Of a stretch of 64,000 nt of DNA, positions 26,171 to 39,049 are shown piece after piece. Position 1 is the stretch's first letter. Each line of letters starts with the position of its first letter. The translations under genes were made by a program, and so were the position numbers. This stretch comes from Straminergon stramineum. Lineage: Eukaryota > Streptophyta > Bryopsida > Hypnales > Calliergonaceae. Where the stretch lies: contig OY987265.1 of assembly GCA_963920665.1 (NCBI GenBank), forward strand, positions 33,051,001 through 33,115,000. The letters are read 5' to 3'. A model generated the notes under the pieces. That model was not told where the DNA came from. It did no database searches and saw only the letters and a list, made by a program, of their open reading frames with translations.

Positions 26171-29161
26171 TCAGTGTACACGTTCCAAGACGTAGTCCAC
26201 CATCTTCTCTAACGAAGTCCTCATATCCCCTCGAGGCAAGCACGCCAATGCTTTTTTCGCCATGTCACCCTTCTCTTGGGCCAGCGCCCGGGCTCTGTCT
26301 ATGCCACCCCCGCGGTGCACAAGAGCAATAGCCGATTCCAAGGACCCCAATTCTGTGAACTCGGCGTCTATGAGCTCCCGAAGCTCGGGCTCGTTCTCCA
26401 ATGCAAACAAAACTGGCGCTGTGAGGTTCCCCTTGGACAGGTCACTTCCCGCAGGCTTCCCAAGCTGCTCGGAGGTCTGGGTGAAGTCCAAAATGTCGTC
26501 CACCACTTGGAAGGCCAGGCCGAGGTACATCCCGTACTCGAACATTTGCTTGGATACACTTGGGCTGCAGCCGCTAAAAATGGCAGCCGACTTCGTACTG
26601 GAGGCTATCAATGATGCAGTCTTGTAATAACTCTTATCCAAGTAATCTTGCAGCGTCACCTCCGGGTCAAACAAGTTCTGAGCTTGCTTGATTTCTCCAC
26701 TGGCGAAATCTCGAATCACCTGCATGCCAAGACAGGGATGCGAGAGGTAGGTCGAAGTTAGCAGTTGCAAGGCTACATGATTGACAAATGCTTCTTCAAA
26801 AACAATCAACCCAAAGCTTGGGAAGATGATCAATATGAAAGGTGTGGATTCTTAAAAATGGGTCAAAAGGCATAACTAGTTCTAAGTAACGAGTCCCTTT
26901 GCCGCCCACGAAAATACAGACCCTGCTAGTGGTGTCCATGATTACAGGGGATAGATATTACACCCTCTAGTGAGGAGTCACAAAGGCCTACAAGAGGAAA
27001 TCTGTGGTATATGGAATGTTAAGCGGTCGTAGATTCAACAAGAAGGTTCTAATTTACCCATACCCAGCAAGAGATGTGAAAACCTTGCAATTAACAGAAA
27101 CAGCAATAACGAGGAGACACTGCTAACCTGACTGATAAGTTTGATGACCTCCAAGTTGTCGAGATTGGCCAAATACCAAGAAGATTGCGCAAACATGAAA
27201 TCACCAGCAAGTACCGCAACACGTGTCCCATATGTTTGGTGAACAGTTTCTTTGCCTGTGCAAGGTTGGAAAAAGATATAGATTTTAACGAAGATTCAAC
27301 CGAGGAGTCCTTCCAGTCTATAACTGCTAACAATTCATAGCAGTCTAGAGAGCACCTTCACGTCGTCCACACTATTTAACCAAAGTCTAAGGTTGGATGA
27401 GATCACCCTCAAGTCTCCTCTAGCTTGACAGCCATTTCAAACAACACATTCACACCTTCCAACTTAAACGAAACCAGCTGTCTACTCACAATCTGAAATA
27501 GCATACCTCGCCTTGTGTCACTCTCGTCTAAAACGTCGTCGTGGATCAAACTGGCAGTGTGGATCATTTCGGTAATTTCGGCAAGTCGTCTATGCTGTGG
27601 CAGCAGCTCTCTGTACATTTAAAAATAACAATGCTTAGTCCATTTCTTCAAACACACCTCTGATTGTATGTCCTACCGACAGAAAAAGCAGGAAAAAAAG
27701 TAAAACAGGCATCAAAACACGAGAATAAGGACACACTGACGAACCGAATGTTAGAAAGTTGGCAAGTTGCTCTGGAGACGAGAAAGACTAGGGCAGGCCT
27801 CATTCTCTTGCCACCAGCACCAAATATTTGCTTCGCTGCTGCCATGAGCGTGGGGTTGTCGGCACCCACTATCTGCAATCCGCTGTTACATGTCAAAATC
27901 TCTGGCATACAAACACTAAGAATTCATGGAAAGCAAAGAACATGTAACGAAAAAATTCAACGCCGCGTCTTCTGGCAATATTTCCAAACTAAACAAGTTA
28001 CGGGATAGTAGCTGTTAGGGACCTAATTCCGTCTTCAATATTGATCCCTGCTACCAATAGCAACTCATCTACTAATACACTCAGGTTGATCTTCAGGTAG
28101 CAGGTTGTGTATAAGCATGACTTGGGTAAATGTCTATGGCCATTCGTCTTTGAATGGAAATGGGTTGTCTACTGTTTCGTCAAATAAATAATTGTCTACA
28201 ACCTCCCACTGTGAGTATACGCATAATCGTATTTGTAATTTTTTTATCTCAACAGGTTTTTCTCTAAAACCTAAAGTGCTCTCTCCGTAGCTCCATAGTG
28301 ATCTCTCAATGAACGCAAACTCCTGCATAAAGTATAGAGTGACGCAAACAGTATCCTCAACCTTAAATTTTCAGAGCGATAGAGGAGCACGGACCTTTTG
28401 CAAGTTATCATTCAAGAGAAGCAAGTCGTCCGAAACAGGAGCCACTAAATTTGCTAGGCTTAGTTTCGCCTTTCCTTCCGCTTTCTCTGGTGTAGGTAAA
28501 GAGAACGCCCCCCTATTCAACCGTCCCGAAGAAATACCCTGTTCTGCACTCATTCAACATTCCAGTAAATCTCTAATGCTCCTTACTCCCAAAGTTTGCA
28601 AAATTCAAAACCAATTGAAAGATTCTACTTCCAAAGCACCATTTTTGTCTCAACAAGCTTTAATCAACCAACCAGCATTCACAGCCTCGATCATCCACTG
28701 CACAGAAAATTGCACACACCAAACCTCCTGACACAGATCTACTTGCAATGACAAGATGCAGGACCTACCAAAAGATTATCAAAAAGGATTTGTTTGGTAC
28801 CAGACACGTCAAGGACAGCGCCAGACTCCAAGTTCATCAACGAGTTGCGCTCTGGAAAATTTAACGTCGACGGGGCAGCCTGCTGCACAATCTCCAGCCG
28901 TCGTCTACTGCTGGTGTCGTCCTCGTTTCGGTAACTCGTAATCTTCATAGAATGCCCATCACTCAATCCTGTTGCTCTGCTCAGACCTAATGAATTTCTA
29001 ATTGGCGACCGACTAATTTGCATACAGCATCCAACACAAGTTGGCTCCATAGCCGCCCTGCTTACGCCATTGCCAGACTTTCCATCTCTAGCGCAAGTGC
29101 TCGTGGAGTCGACGGAAAGGGACGAAGCCAAAGGCAAACCGGTACAAGAAAGAGCCGACAT
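26171..29161 (-). CDS. SPS: Solanesyl diphosphate synthase-like, plastid type, ~481 aa, 6 exons
   Basis: Makes a long-chain prenyl diphosphate from isopentenyl diphosphate; in plastids this is the side chain of plastoquinone. Exons on the minus strand: 29161-28769, 28538-28395, 27872-27745, 27610-27507, 27255-27128, 26719-26171 (1,446 nt, phases agree, GT-AG). The first exon junction is the least certain: donor 28,765 with an earlier acceptor also keeps frame. Residues 1 to ~150 are Ser/Thr/Arg-rich and look like a transit peptide. GGKRMRP is at ~199-205, the first Asp-rich motif DDVLD at ~246-250 and the second, DDILD, at ~373-377. The C-terminal half is typical of the trans-prenyltransferase family, with all catalytic motifs intact. 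Start ATG at 29,161. The N-terminal part is longer than I expect for this family, so an extra intron there is possible. Geranylgeranyl synthase is less likely given the sequence around the motifs. Confidence 0.92.
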
Positions 29162-30967
29162 AGCCACCAGCTCTCAACCAACACCTAATTCAAATTCAAC
29201 CTCTAAAAGCTTGCATCCACCAACCCCTCCAAAATGAAAGTTCACAACTGACTAGAATCAGGAAAGCCTTACGGTAGGACCCGATTCCGTAATCACAGAG
29301 AGGCTCCAAAACTCGGCGTCTAAAAACAGAGCCTTATCCCTTTCACTGTAGACACCCACCTTCACAATCCTCTCAAATACACTGCCGCATTGGCATCAAA
29401 TGTTGTGAGACGGTTGCAAGACAAGCTCCTAAGACGCAATTGCTGGTATACGTGGTCAATCCATGGTCATTGAGGCGGCCACGAGAAGCGAAGGTGCAAG
29501 CGAACTTCTCCGTCGACTGTGATAACTTAACCGCTGCAATGTTGTTGCTCGAACGACTGCAGCCAAGACACGATGGAGCTCCAGCAGTCGATTTCCAAGT
29601 CAGAGAAAAAAGTGAAAGTGTGTGTGTGGCCCCACCGACATTGTGCCTATGTAACCTGTGTGCGACGCTGTTAGCTTGCACTTGCTTGCGGTGGGATGCG
29701 AATTCTCCTGCTGGCTCCTCTGACAGCCACGTCGAGGTTTGATTTCAGTTTGACAAGGATCGCAAACTGAAAGCGCACGAAGGAATACTCGTCGGATCAA
29801 CTTGGGATCCTGCAAAACCGCTTCATCGCCTCCCTCGCTTGAGTGCCTTCGGGTTCACGTCGCAGATTGATAATGACAAGGCTGATGAGTCTCTACCGCT
29901 GGGATTACGCCACCTCCGTCGTGCAATTGTGATCTAGGACCACCGTATTTATCCATTTGCAAACCCAAATTTCGTGTTTTTGATTAAGGTTGCCATACAT
30001 TGCCAAATGCCGGACGGTCCTAAATTTCGGTCCCAAATTTCGTGGGTTTCTGGAATTCAAAAATACCCAAATTTCGATGGGCACCGGTTTCGTTTACGAC
30101 TATTCGCATTTTCTTTTTCGTGATAATCTGGGTGCAAATTTGGACCGCAATCTGGTCGATCGCCAGTTTGCGGATAACAGACGTCCGATTACTCGAAGGA
30201 GCTCCCTTCGTTTCGGTAAACCCTATATTGGGACCCGGATTTTTGTAGGGTGCAAAAACTCCAAACTTTTCACCTCGCAAAATAATTGTGAAAATCTGTA
30301 TTTGAGAAATTTGAGAAATAGTATGAAAATAGTGTAATTATAGTATATTAATTTCATCTGAAATACTACGAATTTCTATTTCACAGTGTACATTACAAAT
30401 TTGCGTGAGGTAGGTATCAATGTCTAGGAAGAACCGGCGGCTAGTTCAAAGTTAGCTAGTGGAATTGGTAAAAAAACCAGTTGCAATTTGAAAACGTCGG
30501 CCAAAACCAATGGGAAAAAAAAAAATCGATTTTGAATGGAAAATAGAGAAAATAACCAGATTCTGTACTTGAAAAATCAGTTCCATGTGGGAATAGTAGG
30601 AAATTAGCTAGTGAAACTCAAAAAACTTCCCGAACACTAGTAGGTATATCTAGATTGACCTTTCACAAGGAATTCTATATCTCCCAAGTACAATGAGTCA
30701 ATCCAATTATCTCAAACAAGAGGAGGTAGGGGATGCAATTGGAAAATGGACAATTTTAGGTATAGCTACTAATTTTTATAAATGTGGCTAAAATTTAGCC
30801 AAAATTGTAAATACCACAATATTATATTTGAAAATTTAACACAAATAGTGGTGTTTTTAGCAACTTGAGCTAAATATGAAAACCTCATTTAGAACCTATG
30901 ATGACTACCTTAACCTGTAAGTGCCTAAGCAACCATACATGGTCAATCTGACATTTCAAGCTCATTT
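29162..30967. other. 5' flank of the prenyl synthase gene and spacer
   Basis: Moderate GC up to about 29,950, fitting promoter and 5' UTR of the minus-strand gene. CCAAATTTCG-like words recur at 29,960-30,080. No protein recognised. Confidence 0.45.
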
Positions 30968-31132
30968 CACTAGAAGAAATTTGCATTTGCCTCAAGAAAA
31001 TCTACATGACATATTTGTTGAGGCAAATGCAAAATCTACGTTGAAAAACGCAGGAAAATACAAATTTTGTTTTTGCCTCGACAAACTTGTCATGTAGATT
31101 TTTCTTGAGGCAAACACAAATTTCTTCTAGTG
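30968..31132. mobile_element. CACTA-tipped foldback MITE, 165 bp
   Basis: Begins CACTAGAAGAAATTTG and ends with its exact inverse. The arms pair over most of the element (TCAAGAAAATCTACATGACA against TGTCATGTAGATTTTTCTTGA). TTT flanks both sides, the 3-bp duplication expected of CACTA transposons. Noncoding. Confidence 0.85.
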
Positions 31133-31882
31133 TTTAGATATGGGTAGTTAAATTCCTTTGATTTAAAAAAAAATTACAAATAGTTTTGAAGGTTAATTAT
31201 TGAAAATTTTTATTTTTCACTTGGAAAGGCTTAGGCATTTAGGAATTAACTTCCAAATTAGAGCAAGTTAGTAAATAAATGTAAAAAATTGCCACCAAAC
31301 CAATATGCCTTCTTATATGATATTTTTTATTTATAATTTATAAAATAACACACTCATTCAAAAATTGTGAGTGCCTTATAATTTTATTGCACGGAGTTTC
31401 ACACTAAAAGGACACATGCCTATTACAAAGGTAGTCAACCAAAAATTATTCAATTTCCTAATGAATAGGTACATTTTTTGTACTTAGAGTTCCCCTTAAA
31501 GTCATTTGTCAAACATTTTCAATCCTCCACATCTTTAAAAGGCCAAATCAACTTATAATAAATTTAAGTCTTTAAAATTTGGATGAGATTTCACAACATT
31601 TTATTATTAGTAATAAATATATGAAGATGATATAAAATAGTTATATATCATCAAATTGTATATGGCCTTATAAAATAACCATCTACTCTAATATAGTCTC
31701 TTGAATAATATAACATGAAATTATTCTAATGTTAGAAGTTTTATATTGATTTTATCATGTATATAATTTATAGCCATTTGTAAAGTATAGCATGAAATTA
31801 ATCTAACTACATCAAACACACTATATAGTATGCAAAGGTTCCTTTCTAGTTTTGATTTTTTATAATTAGTTGCAACATTGAT

Positions 31883-31921
<39 letters not shown>

Positions 31922-33846
31922 CATTATCTACCAATTGAATGTGTTATTCTAAAATACTTCGGCTCTCAATAGTTTACTCACAATACATAGGAAAATTGGC
32001 ATTCTATTAATGTATAGTAGATGAAGAATACTAAAATGTTATTGGAATGAAGGGCAAAAATAATTAGCACTTTGTTGCTAGATTGCAATTTGACTAGATC
32101 AAACTATGTCAATTTAATATCTTGACAATTTCTCATGAATCATTTCTTCACATCATCAAGAAAAGGAACTGATTCATCAACATAAAGAATCCAAAGTTCA
32201 ATAAGCTAAACCCTTAACCTTGCCTTACCTATCCTCAAGATTAGTTTTAAACCAATTTCAGCCCTTGAATTTATCATTTCAAATCATTATTCTTTGATCT
32301 TTGTCCTTACCAATTAAAAAAAACTCTTTTACAAACACTAATTTCATGTCATATGAGCAAGATTTCTTATTTCATTAATTTGAAAATGCAAAAGTTTGAT
32401 CTTCATTGGAGCAATTGTAGATTTTTAAAGATTTTCATATTACTTATTTATTGAGGTCGTTTTTGAAGGGTCAATTTTTGACCTACAATACAAAGTCTAT
32501 TTATGAAGTAGAACATAGTTGTTCAAACTACATAATATTTGTAGAAGGGAGTTTTAAAATTTTATATACTACCATATGTGAGGATCATATTCAACATCCT
32601 ATTGTCAAAAGGAAATTTTTATAGAAAGATCAAACATTCAATGGTTTGAATTATATATCTTTCAACACTCTTCTTCATAGGCTCCACAACTTTTACAATG
32701 TTTGCGAATATTCTCTAAGAATTTCTTCAAGTGCTAAATTCTTTGTGTGCAATATTTTTCCCTAAGGTAGCATCTTCACTCACTTACATAATAGGTCACT
32801 TGGGTGATCCAAGGTGACTATTGCCTAATGGGCAACACCAAAAGCAGACATGAGCAAACAACAAACCCTTAAACCCATATACAACAAAACATTTGATTGC
32901 CCATTTGTGCTCAAGATTTGCCAAGCAAGAGGTGCTTCAAACACTAAAGGCAAGAATTGAAATTGAAATGAACATGGAAAGCGCAAATCCCATACCTACA
33001 AGTAAACTCACCAATACAAGATTTGTCAAAGTGCAACAATTTTGTTCCACAATAAGAGGCACATACATCCTACTCAATAATCAAAAACTCAAAAACAATC
33101 AATTTCTCCCTAATCTACACAACCTACCTTAAACACTAACAATCAAGTTCCCATACTCTAACCTTCCTTTCTACCTAATCTCTTACTCCTACACAAAATT
33201 GATTAGTTAGTATAGAGTCTCCCTTCTTGCAAAAGTGAATAGTCTAGGTGTCACTCACAGTAGTTTTGGGGAGCCCAATGTGGGACCCTAAACAAATGAA
33301 CAGACTCTTCATGTATGCCAACCTTACAGTGGTTGGAGTTACTTCTCTCTTCATTCTCAAACGTGATTTGAAAACACTACTTTTATGGGACAAATTCCAT
33401 AGCTAGAATCAGAAGATGTCAATAATGGAAAGAGGTAGGAACATCTCGCATAAGAAGTCGAGAGGTTTGACAGCCCTCATTAGGGCAACGCAATTCAAGT
33501 TCTTACGAGGGGTCTATTACTCAGATCTGACAATCACGGGTGACCAGACTTGAAAACAAGAGGGAGAGTTGCATGGTTGAAATTGTGTACCATGAAACAA
33601 CTAATGAACTCGGGACTCCCTTAACTTGTGATAATTCAAACCTTTCCTGGTCAATTAACATGTCATCTCTACAACACTCAACTACACAGGCAGCACATGT
33701 TCAAATTCAATGTAAAGAAAGCGAAGCTCACAGCCGTTGGCAACAAAATCCGAAACTTCCGAAGTCAATGACCCTGACATGTACAGTAAAGGAAAGGGTG
33801 GCTCACCCCATTCAATTCCCTGCTAGATTCAACACCCGCATGCTCA
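31133..33846. other. AT-rich spacer, no gene seen
   Basis: No coding frame recognised. A T-rich then (AT)n run lies at about 31,888-31,920. Confidence 0.4.
33425..33610. repeat. Diverged local repeat, copy 1 (partner at 34,440-34,680)
   Basis: Shares TGACA.CCCT.ATTAGGG, CAATT.CAAGTT.TACGAGG and ACCAGA.TTG.AAACAA.A.GAGAG in order with 34,440-34,680. The two copies lie on either side of the SAM exon. Confidence 0.55.
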
Positions 33847-36061
33847 TCACCCACCCTTCAATTGCTGGATCAACAACTCCAGCTTCCTTCGATCACCAAA
33901 ACTCAGGATCTGAAGCTCATCACGAAGGTCATTGTTCGTCAGTTGCAGAAGCAGCTCTCCGTCAATGTTATTGTCTGCAAATGTGGCGGCGTACCGTGCA
34001 AGCCCTTGCTGTCCCAGCCACTCCATCGTCTCCCCTACGGACCAGTCCTTCGGCTTCGCTGCAATGGATCAAGAGTTTACAATCCCACATTAGTGCGAGA
34101 CTTGCATTTTGCAATACGAGGTCATTCTCGAAACGAAACTTGAAACTCAAAATACTAGTATGTTTTACAAGAGGGCCTCAGAATCACGCAGGGCTCAAAG
34201 TTAAAAATATAGAACGAAGAGACTCTTACAGTTGGAGTCACGCACTCTGACATCCCTATTCAATCAACATGAAATGGGTTCCAAGCAACTATGAGAGACA
34301 ACACCGCAACAAAGTTAAGGGAGAATGAGTTCAAGATTCAAACTCCAAGAATGGCGGCGATTTGGGCAATGTAATTTTAAATTTCAAACAGAGGCTCATA
34401 AACGCATAGGGCGGGATTTGGACTGAAACGCCATATTCGAGTGGTGGAAACTATGAACAGTGACACCCTTATTAGGGAGTGTAAAGGTTCAAGACATTAT
34501 ACTCGAGAACGGAAGCAATTTGGCCCTATACAATTTCAAGTTTCTACGAGGAGCCTCGTCGTTCGAGACGAGATTTGGGGTTTTAGATCGCAGATAACCA
34601 GATTTGGAAACAAAAAGAGAGCAGTGTCGCTGAACTTCATGAACTGTGACACCCTTATTGCAAGAAATCCATAGCCAGAGATCTAACCTTGCAACATAAC
34701 ATAACAATCTAGAGCAGTTTTGTTTGCCCACCCTTTTTTACCCATACCTGCCCCATAATTGTCAATAACTACTCTTGCCTACAATTGTTTGCTGAGGACC
34801 AAGGTTTTCATTCTTGAATTCGATGTGTGAGATAATCTGTGCCAAAGACATTACAGAAATCAGAGTATCTTGAAGACCATGATTCTCTCTTAAAGAAACA
34901 GTCGGACTAAACGAATTCGCAGCTCCTTTCACGAATGTTATGACCGAGAACTGCATCATTTTTTTGCAACCGTAAACCCTAATCCTGTGTTGAAACTTGT
35001 TGGCACGTTTCAAGGAATTGCGAAAGATTTTGAAGAGAGCGAGCGAGCTCACCAGGCAAGACTACAGTGCCGGGGGAAGAAGAGCTTTGAGCCAGAAGCA
35101 TGTCGAATTCCTCCAACTCCTTAAGCCTCTCAATGCGCTCCTTCTCCTCCAGACTAATAATCTCTTTAGGTTTTTGAGCTTGCGCCTTTATCTTCTCCGC
35201 TCTCACCACTTCCATCAGCACTATCTCATTCTTCACCCTCGCCTCCGCCAAAGGTCGGTGGACGGCACTGAGAAGAAACGCGAGGCTGCTTACTACTCCA
35301 ATTTGCAGGAAAACAGATAGGCCTCCGCTAAACAAGAAAAGCAGCGCGAGCAGACGCGGAACTTCGTAGATAAGCGCGTTCGCGACGAGCGCGGCTCTCG
35401 CTTCGCCCGGCAGATTCTTTTGCTTACTGGCGAACCTGAGCCACAGAAACAAATTGGCGAAGGGGATGAAATTTACGGCGAGCGAGAATCCCATGTCCAG
35501 CCACCCAGGCGCGGCGGCTTTCAGCTTGCGAGAAGGGTTCAATGCGTCTATTTCGCTCTGGCTTTGCTCCAAGGCGTACCACCCGCCCACACCATTCGCA
35601 ATCATGATACCCGAGAGCACAAGATCCGCGACGCCGAAGTAACTAAGGGAGCCAGGGATGAGTCCTCGCAAGCTCGCTATCCAGCCTACAAGAAACAAAC
35701 CTTCAAAAGACGCCAGTCCAAGCGGCAGCGACACTGTCAATTGCGAGAGTAGCTTCTTGTCATCGTTCAATCTCACCTCTAATTCGCCCACGGGCTCCTC
35801 ACTCTTCTCCTTAATCCCAGCTCTTGCAATGTAGAGCTCAAATCCTCGCAATCTTTTGTGTCTCAGCACAATCCTATTGGCTCGGACTAAGGTGCCGCGG
35901 AGAGAAGAGCCGAGTGTCGATGGTGATATTATTCTCGTGCGACATTGCTGCTCTGAACGACGAGAACGAATTGCTACGAATTGGGTATTCCTTGTGCTAA
36001 TTACACAGCACCCCGTATATGGCGAATGAGCTCTGGCAGAAGACATAATTGCGACCAACAT
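33847..36061 (-). CDS. Plastid-type multi-pass membrane protein with C-terminal SAM domain, ~406 aa
   Basis: Exon 1 is 36061-35053 and exon 2 is 34058-33847. The donor is CCTG|GTGAGC, the acceptor is CATTGCAG|CGAAG, and both are phase 1; total 1,221 nt. ATG at 36,061 or 36,046 is possible; the second gives an MSSA start typical of transit peptides. Residues 1 to ~75 are Ser/Arg-rich and lack acids, like a transit peptide. Four or five hydrophobic segments lie at ~108-133, 141-163, 187-212 and 223-268. A Lys/Glu-rich coiled-coil stretch covers ~273-325. Exon 2 encodes a SAM fold (DWSVGETMEWL, GLARYAATF, IDGELLLQLT, DLRDEL, DRRKLELLI) and stop. SAM domains mediate protein pairing or polymer formation. 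I know no established function for the membrane part. A competing short last exon at 34836-34808 would also splice in frame (stop after 9 residues), so the SAM join should be confirmed by transcript. Confidence 0.78.
34440..34680. repeat. Diverged local repeat, copy 2, in the intron of the SAM gene
   Basis: Partner of 33,425-33,610, same orientation. Contains AACAGTGACACCCTTATTAG and CTACGAGGAGCCTCG. A second AACTGTGACACCCTTATTGC-like block occurs at its end. Confidence 0.55.
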
Positions 36062-37349
36062 ATCCACACCGAAAATCAAAACAGAGCCCCCGAGTGCGCG
36101 CTCCAAACTTCACACGCTACTAGCTTGCGCTTCCCAATCAGATGTCCTTCCATACCTATGGCTGGATTAAGAGTAAGTTAAGAAGGATTCTTCCAGAAGA
36201 AATGAAGAGGAAGGATCGTGGTCCAAGACCGTGATACCGATAAAATGACGTGAAGAAAACCTAACACTCCCATGTGTAGAGCTGGCAATGGTGAAGCTAA
36301 ATGCCGACGATCCAAAGGGTGGGAGGTGATATGCTACATCTTGCACATCTGAGTTCTGGTTGACCTTTTTTTCTGAGTGACATTGCATCTCGCCACACTG
36401 AATGAAATTCTGCTACGTTGCTGGGTCATCGTCTCAACTTTGACAACCATGAATCCATGATCCCTTCTGGCTCTTTCATCTTCGATCAAAAGCTTCCCTG
36501 GATAGTGGTAATCTTCTGCAGGGGTAATAGATTGCTGTAGGATATGCTTAGGGGCAACAGATAGCTACACCATGAGATCACACAGCGGTGATAGATTTCT
36601 ACAAGTATTCCGTATATGGTAATCCCCACCGATGAGGGATTTATGACAAAAAATGGTCTCACAAGGAGGACAAGGAGGGCGAAGCAAGGGAGGCCGAAGC
36701 TTGACAAGGAGGGCCATTCTTTGCCATAAATCCTGATGAGAAGGAGATTGACCGACATAAACCACCAACAAGAAATGCATAAACAAATGACAATTGAGCA
36801 GATATTGTGCAGATCATCCATTAGGGTAGATGAAAAAAATGCAATCCATGGTTATACTCCGTAATGGTTTTCTAGTAGGAGAATATGAAAAATAATCCGT
36901 CCAGAGAATGAACGGATTATTTGTTGGCACATTTCCTGGTGGTGGTTTATGTGACTTTAATCCTTACCTTCCTCCTAGAATGGTCCAACAAAGGCAGACT
37001 GCAGAGATTAGGAAGATTGAGCACGGTTCAGATTCAGATAAGAATGCAAATCCTCACGCCCTTCGCCAAACATTTAGAGTATGTGCTCTCTGTGAATCCC
37101 CATGTGGTTGTGTGGAATTGAATAACAGAGGTTCATATCTTCAAAACCCTAATTTGATTTTCATTGCAATGATGTCTCCACTGCAATCAGGACATCAGAT
37201 TCCCAAACGTAACTTCAGTGCCAGTAGAAGTTGACGTGCACCATTTTGACGAAGGTTGCGGATTTGCTTCTTGAAAGAGACGGTGTCATTCCCTTGAACC
37301 CTAAACCCTAAAAAACCTTGAATTTGTTAATTCCAAACAGAATACAGTA
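36062..37349. other. 5' flank of the SAM-domain gene and spacer
   Basis: No gene recognised. Short frames at 36.5-36.8 kb (minus) and 36.9-37.2 kb (plus) resemble no family I know. Confidence 0.4.
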
Positions 37350-37739
37350 GGGGTAGTCACACCTTCTTCATTGCACACCTATTCTTCAGAGAATGGGGAC
37401 ATTGCAGCTCCCCATTGGCTTCCCATTGATAGAATCTTCTTCTTCTCCGGAATTTTCTCCACATCCAATATTCTCCTCTAGAAGTGTATAATGGGCGTGA
37501 AGAAAATTTCTTCGTAAAGGTATATTTTGCTCCATTGCACACTTTCACCTGAGTTCTACGCAACCTACTTGTCCATCTACGACAATGAATCTTGTTCTCC
37601 AGTTTCCATTCTCCATGCTACTCACCTACAAAAGGAGAGTCACACCTTCTTCATTTTTGGCTTCTTGTTGGCTCATCTTTTCTCTTCAGAACTTCTCATT
37701 CTTCGATGAAATTTCATTTTTGGAGAAGGTGTGACTACC
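37350..37739. mobile_element. Element with ~18-bp terminal inverted repeats
   Basis: Left end GGGTAGTCACACCTTCTTCA is the inverse of the right end GGAGAAGGTGTGACTACC. The inner part has the phrase GGGGACATTGCAGCTCCCCA and a long AT/GA hairpin, shared with 43,205-43,680. No clear target duplication. Noncoding. Confidence 0.6.
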
Positions 37740-39049
37740 TCTAATGTCATACCTAAGTGTTAAAACTCAAATTTTGTCTCTCTCTCATCTCTCTCCATTT
37801 TCAAAAGTATGTCTATGTAGTTGTGACTTAGCTACAAAACATGTGTCTATAAATCCTTGCTTAAAGCATTTACATGAACATGAGCCTAGAGTTGATTTTG
37901 GTACACTTACAATCAATGGTTTGAAAATTCATGAATTATTCATTTGTGATCCCAAACTACATGCAAAATAGAAGAATCAAAATCCTCTTGGAATTGCTAA
38001 CAAGATCCTACAAAAATTGAGATAGTTTCATAATAACTATACTTTAAAGTTCATTCAAGTTAGAGCCTTTAGATGTATTTATTTTCCTCTAGTAGATGCA
38101 TTGTCAATGACCTATAGCAAATATTTAGATTTTTTGTTAAAAGTTGAAATTAACATGAATTTTGGGTGAATAGTGAAGAAAACTCATATCAAATGCAAAT
38201 ACATTCAAATTTATTGAAAACTTTATTAAAAAAGTACACAATAGTGAAGGTGATCATACCGTAGTGTATATCATGTTTCCATTTCATTCTATTAAAAAAA
38301 TTATTATTATATTTCATGCTTATTTGTCATTAATTTATAATTTATAATTATTTTTTGTTTAGGAAATTCTGAAATTTCAAAGGACTAGAGTGAGTAAGTT
38401 GAATTTCATTTAGCTAAGCACTAATCCAAAACAAATAAATTTAACATTCAAAATTGAGATGAGTAACAAAACATATGTATTGAGGAACAACAATAAAAAA
38501 TAAATTAATGACCACAGTAGGGTTGGAAAAAACATTAAAATTGACTTTAGAAAGGTCTTAGTGTTATGGCTAAGATGCACTTTATATTGGTTTGGGATCT
38601 ATAATAGTGATTCCTTTTAATGATTTGGGAGACATGCTTTCAAAATATTCACAACAAATTCAAGCTTTTTAAAAAAAATGTATTTTCAATTGCTATCATC
38701 TCCCTTTCCTTTCTTTCAATTTTTCAACATGTGAAAAGCAAACAAAATATTCAACCATCCCATAGAAGCATGTACATTGACTTGTCTTAATCTTCCTTGT
38801 GACACTAATGTATTAAAGTCAAATTGTTTCAAATTAGTGTTAGATGAATAATTATTGTATTATACCAATGTCCACAAGAAGAAGAGGTAAATCAAAAATA
38901 TTTCTACCCAAGTAAACATTTAATACTTGTGTTTGTTTTTTCTCACGTGATTTTTAGTTCAATCCTATATTTGATTATTATATAAAATCTCCTTGTAACA
39001 ATCACAGAATGCTACTATTGTTATATAATTATTCAAATGTCACAATTCT
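37740..39049. other. AT-rich spacer, no gene seen
   Basis: No recognisable protein or repeat end. Confidence 0.4.

Noticed and set aside
28309..28731. 140-residue plus-strand frame
   Set aside because: Antisense to exon 2 of the prenyl synthase and its intron.
33540..34250. 236-residue plus-strand frame
   Set aside because: It is the antisense shadow of the SAM exon and its flanks; the SAM motifs read on the minus strand.
36921..37121. Short frame with a stretch reminiscent of a PPR repeat
   Set aside because: A single weak match without neighbouring repeats or a full-length frame.
37290..37315. CCCTAAACCCTAAA, telomere-like
   Set aside because: Only two units; common by chance in plant promoters and spacers.
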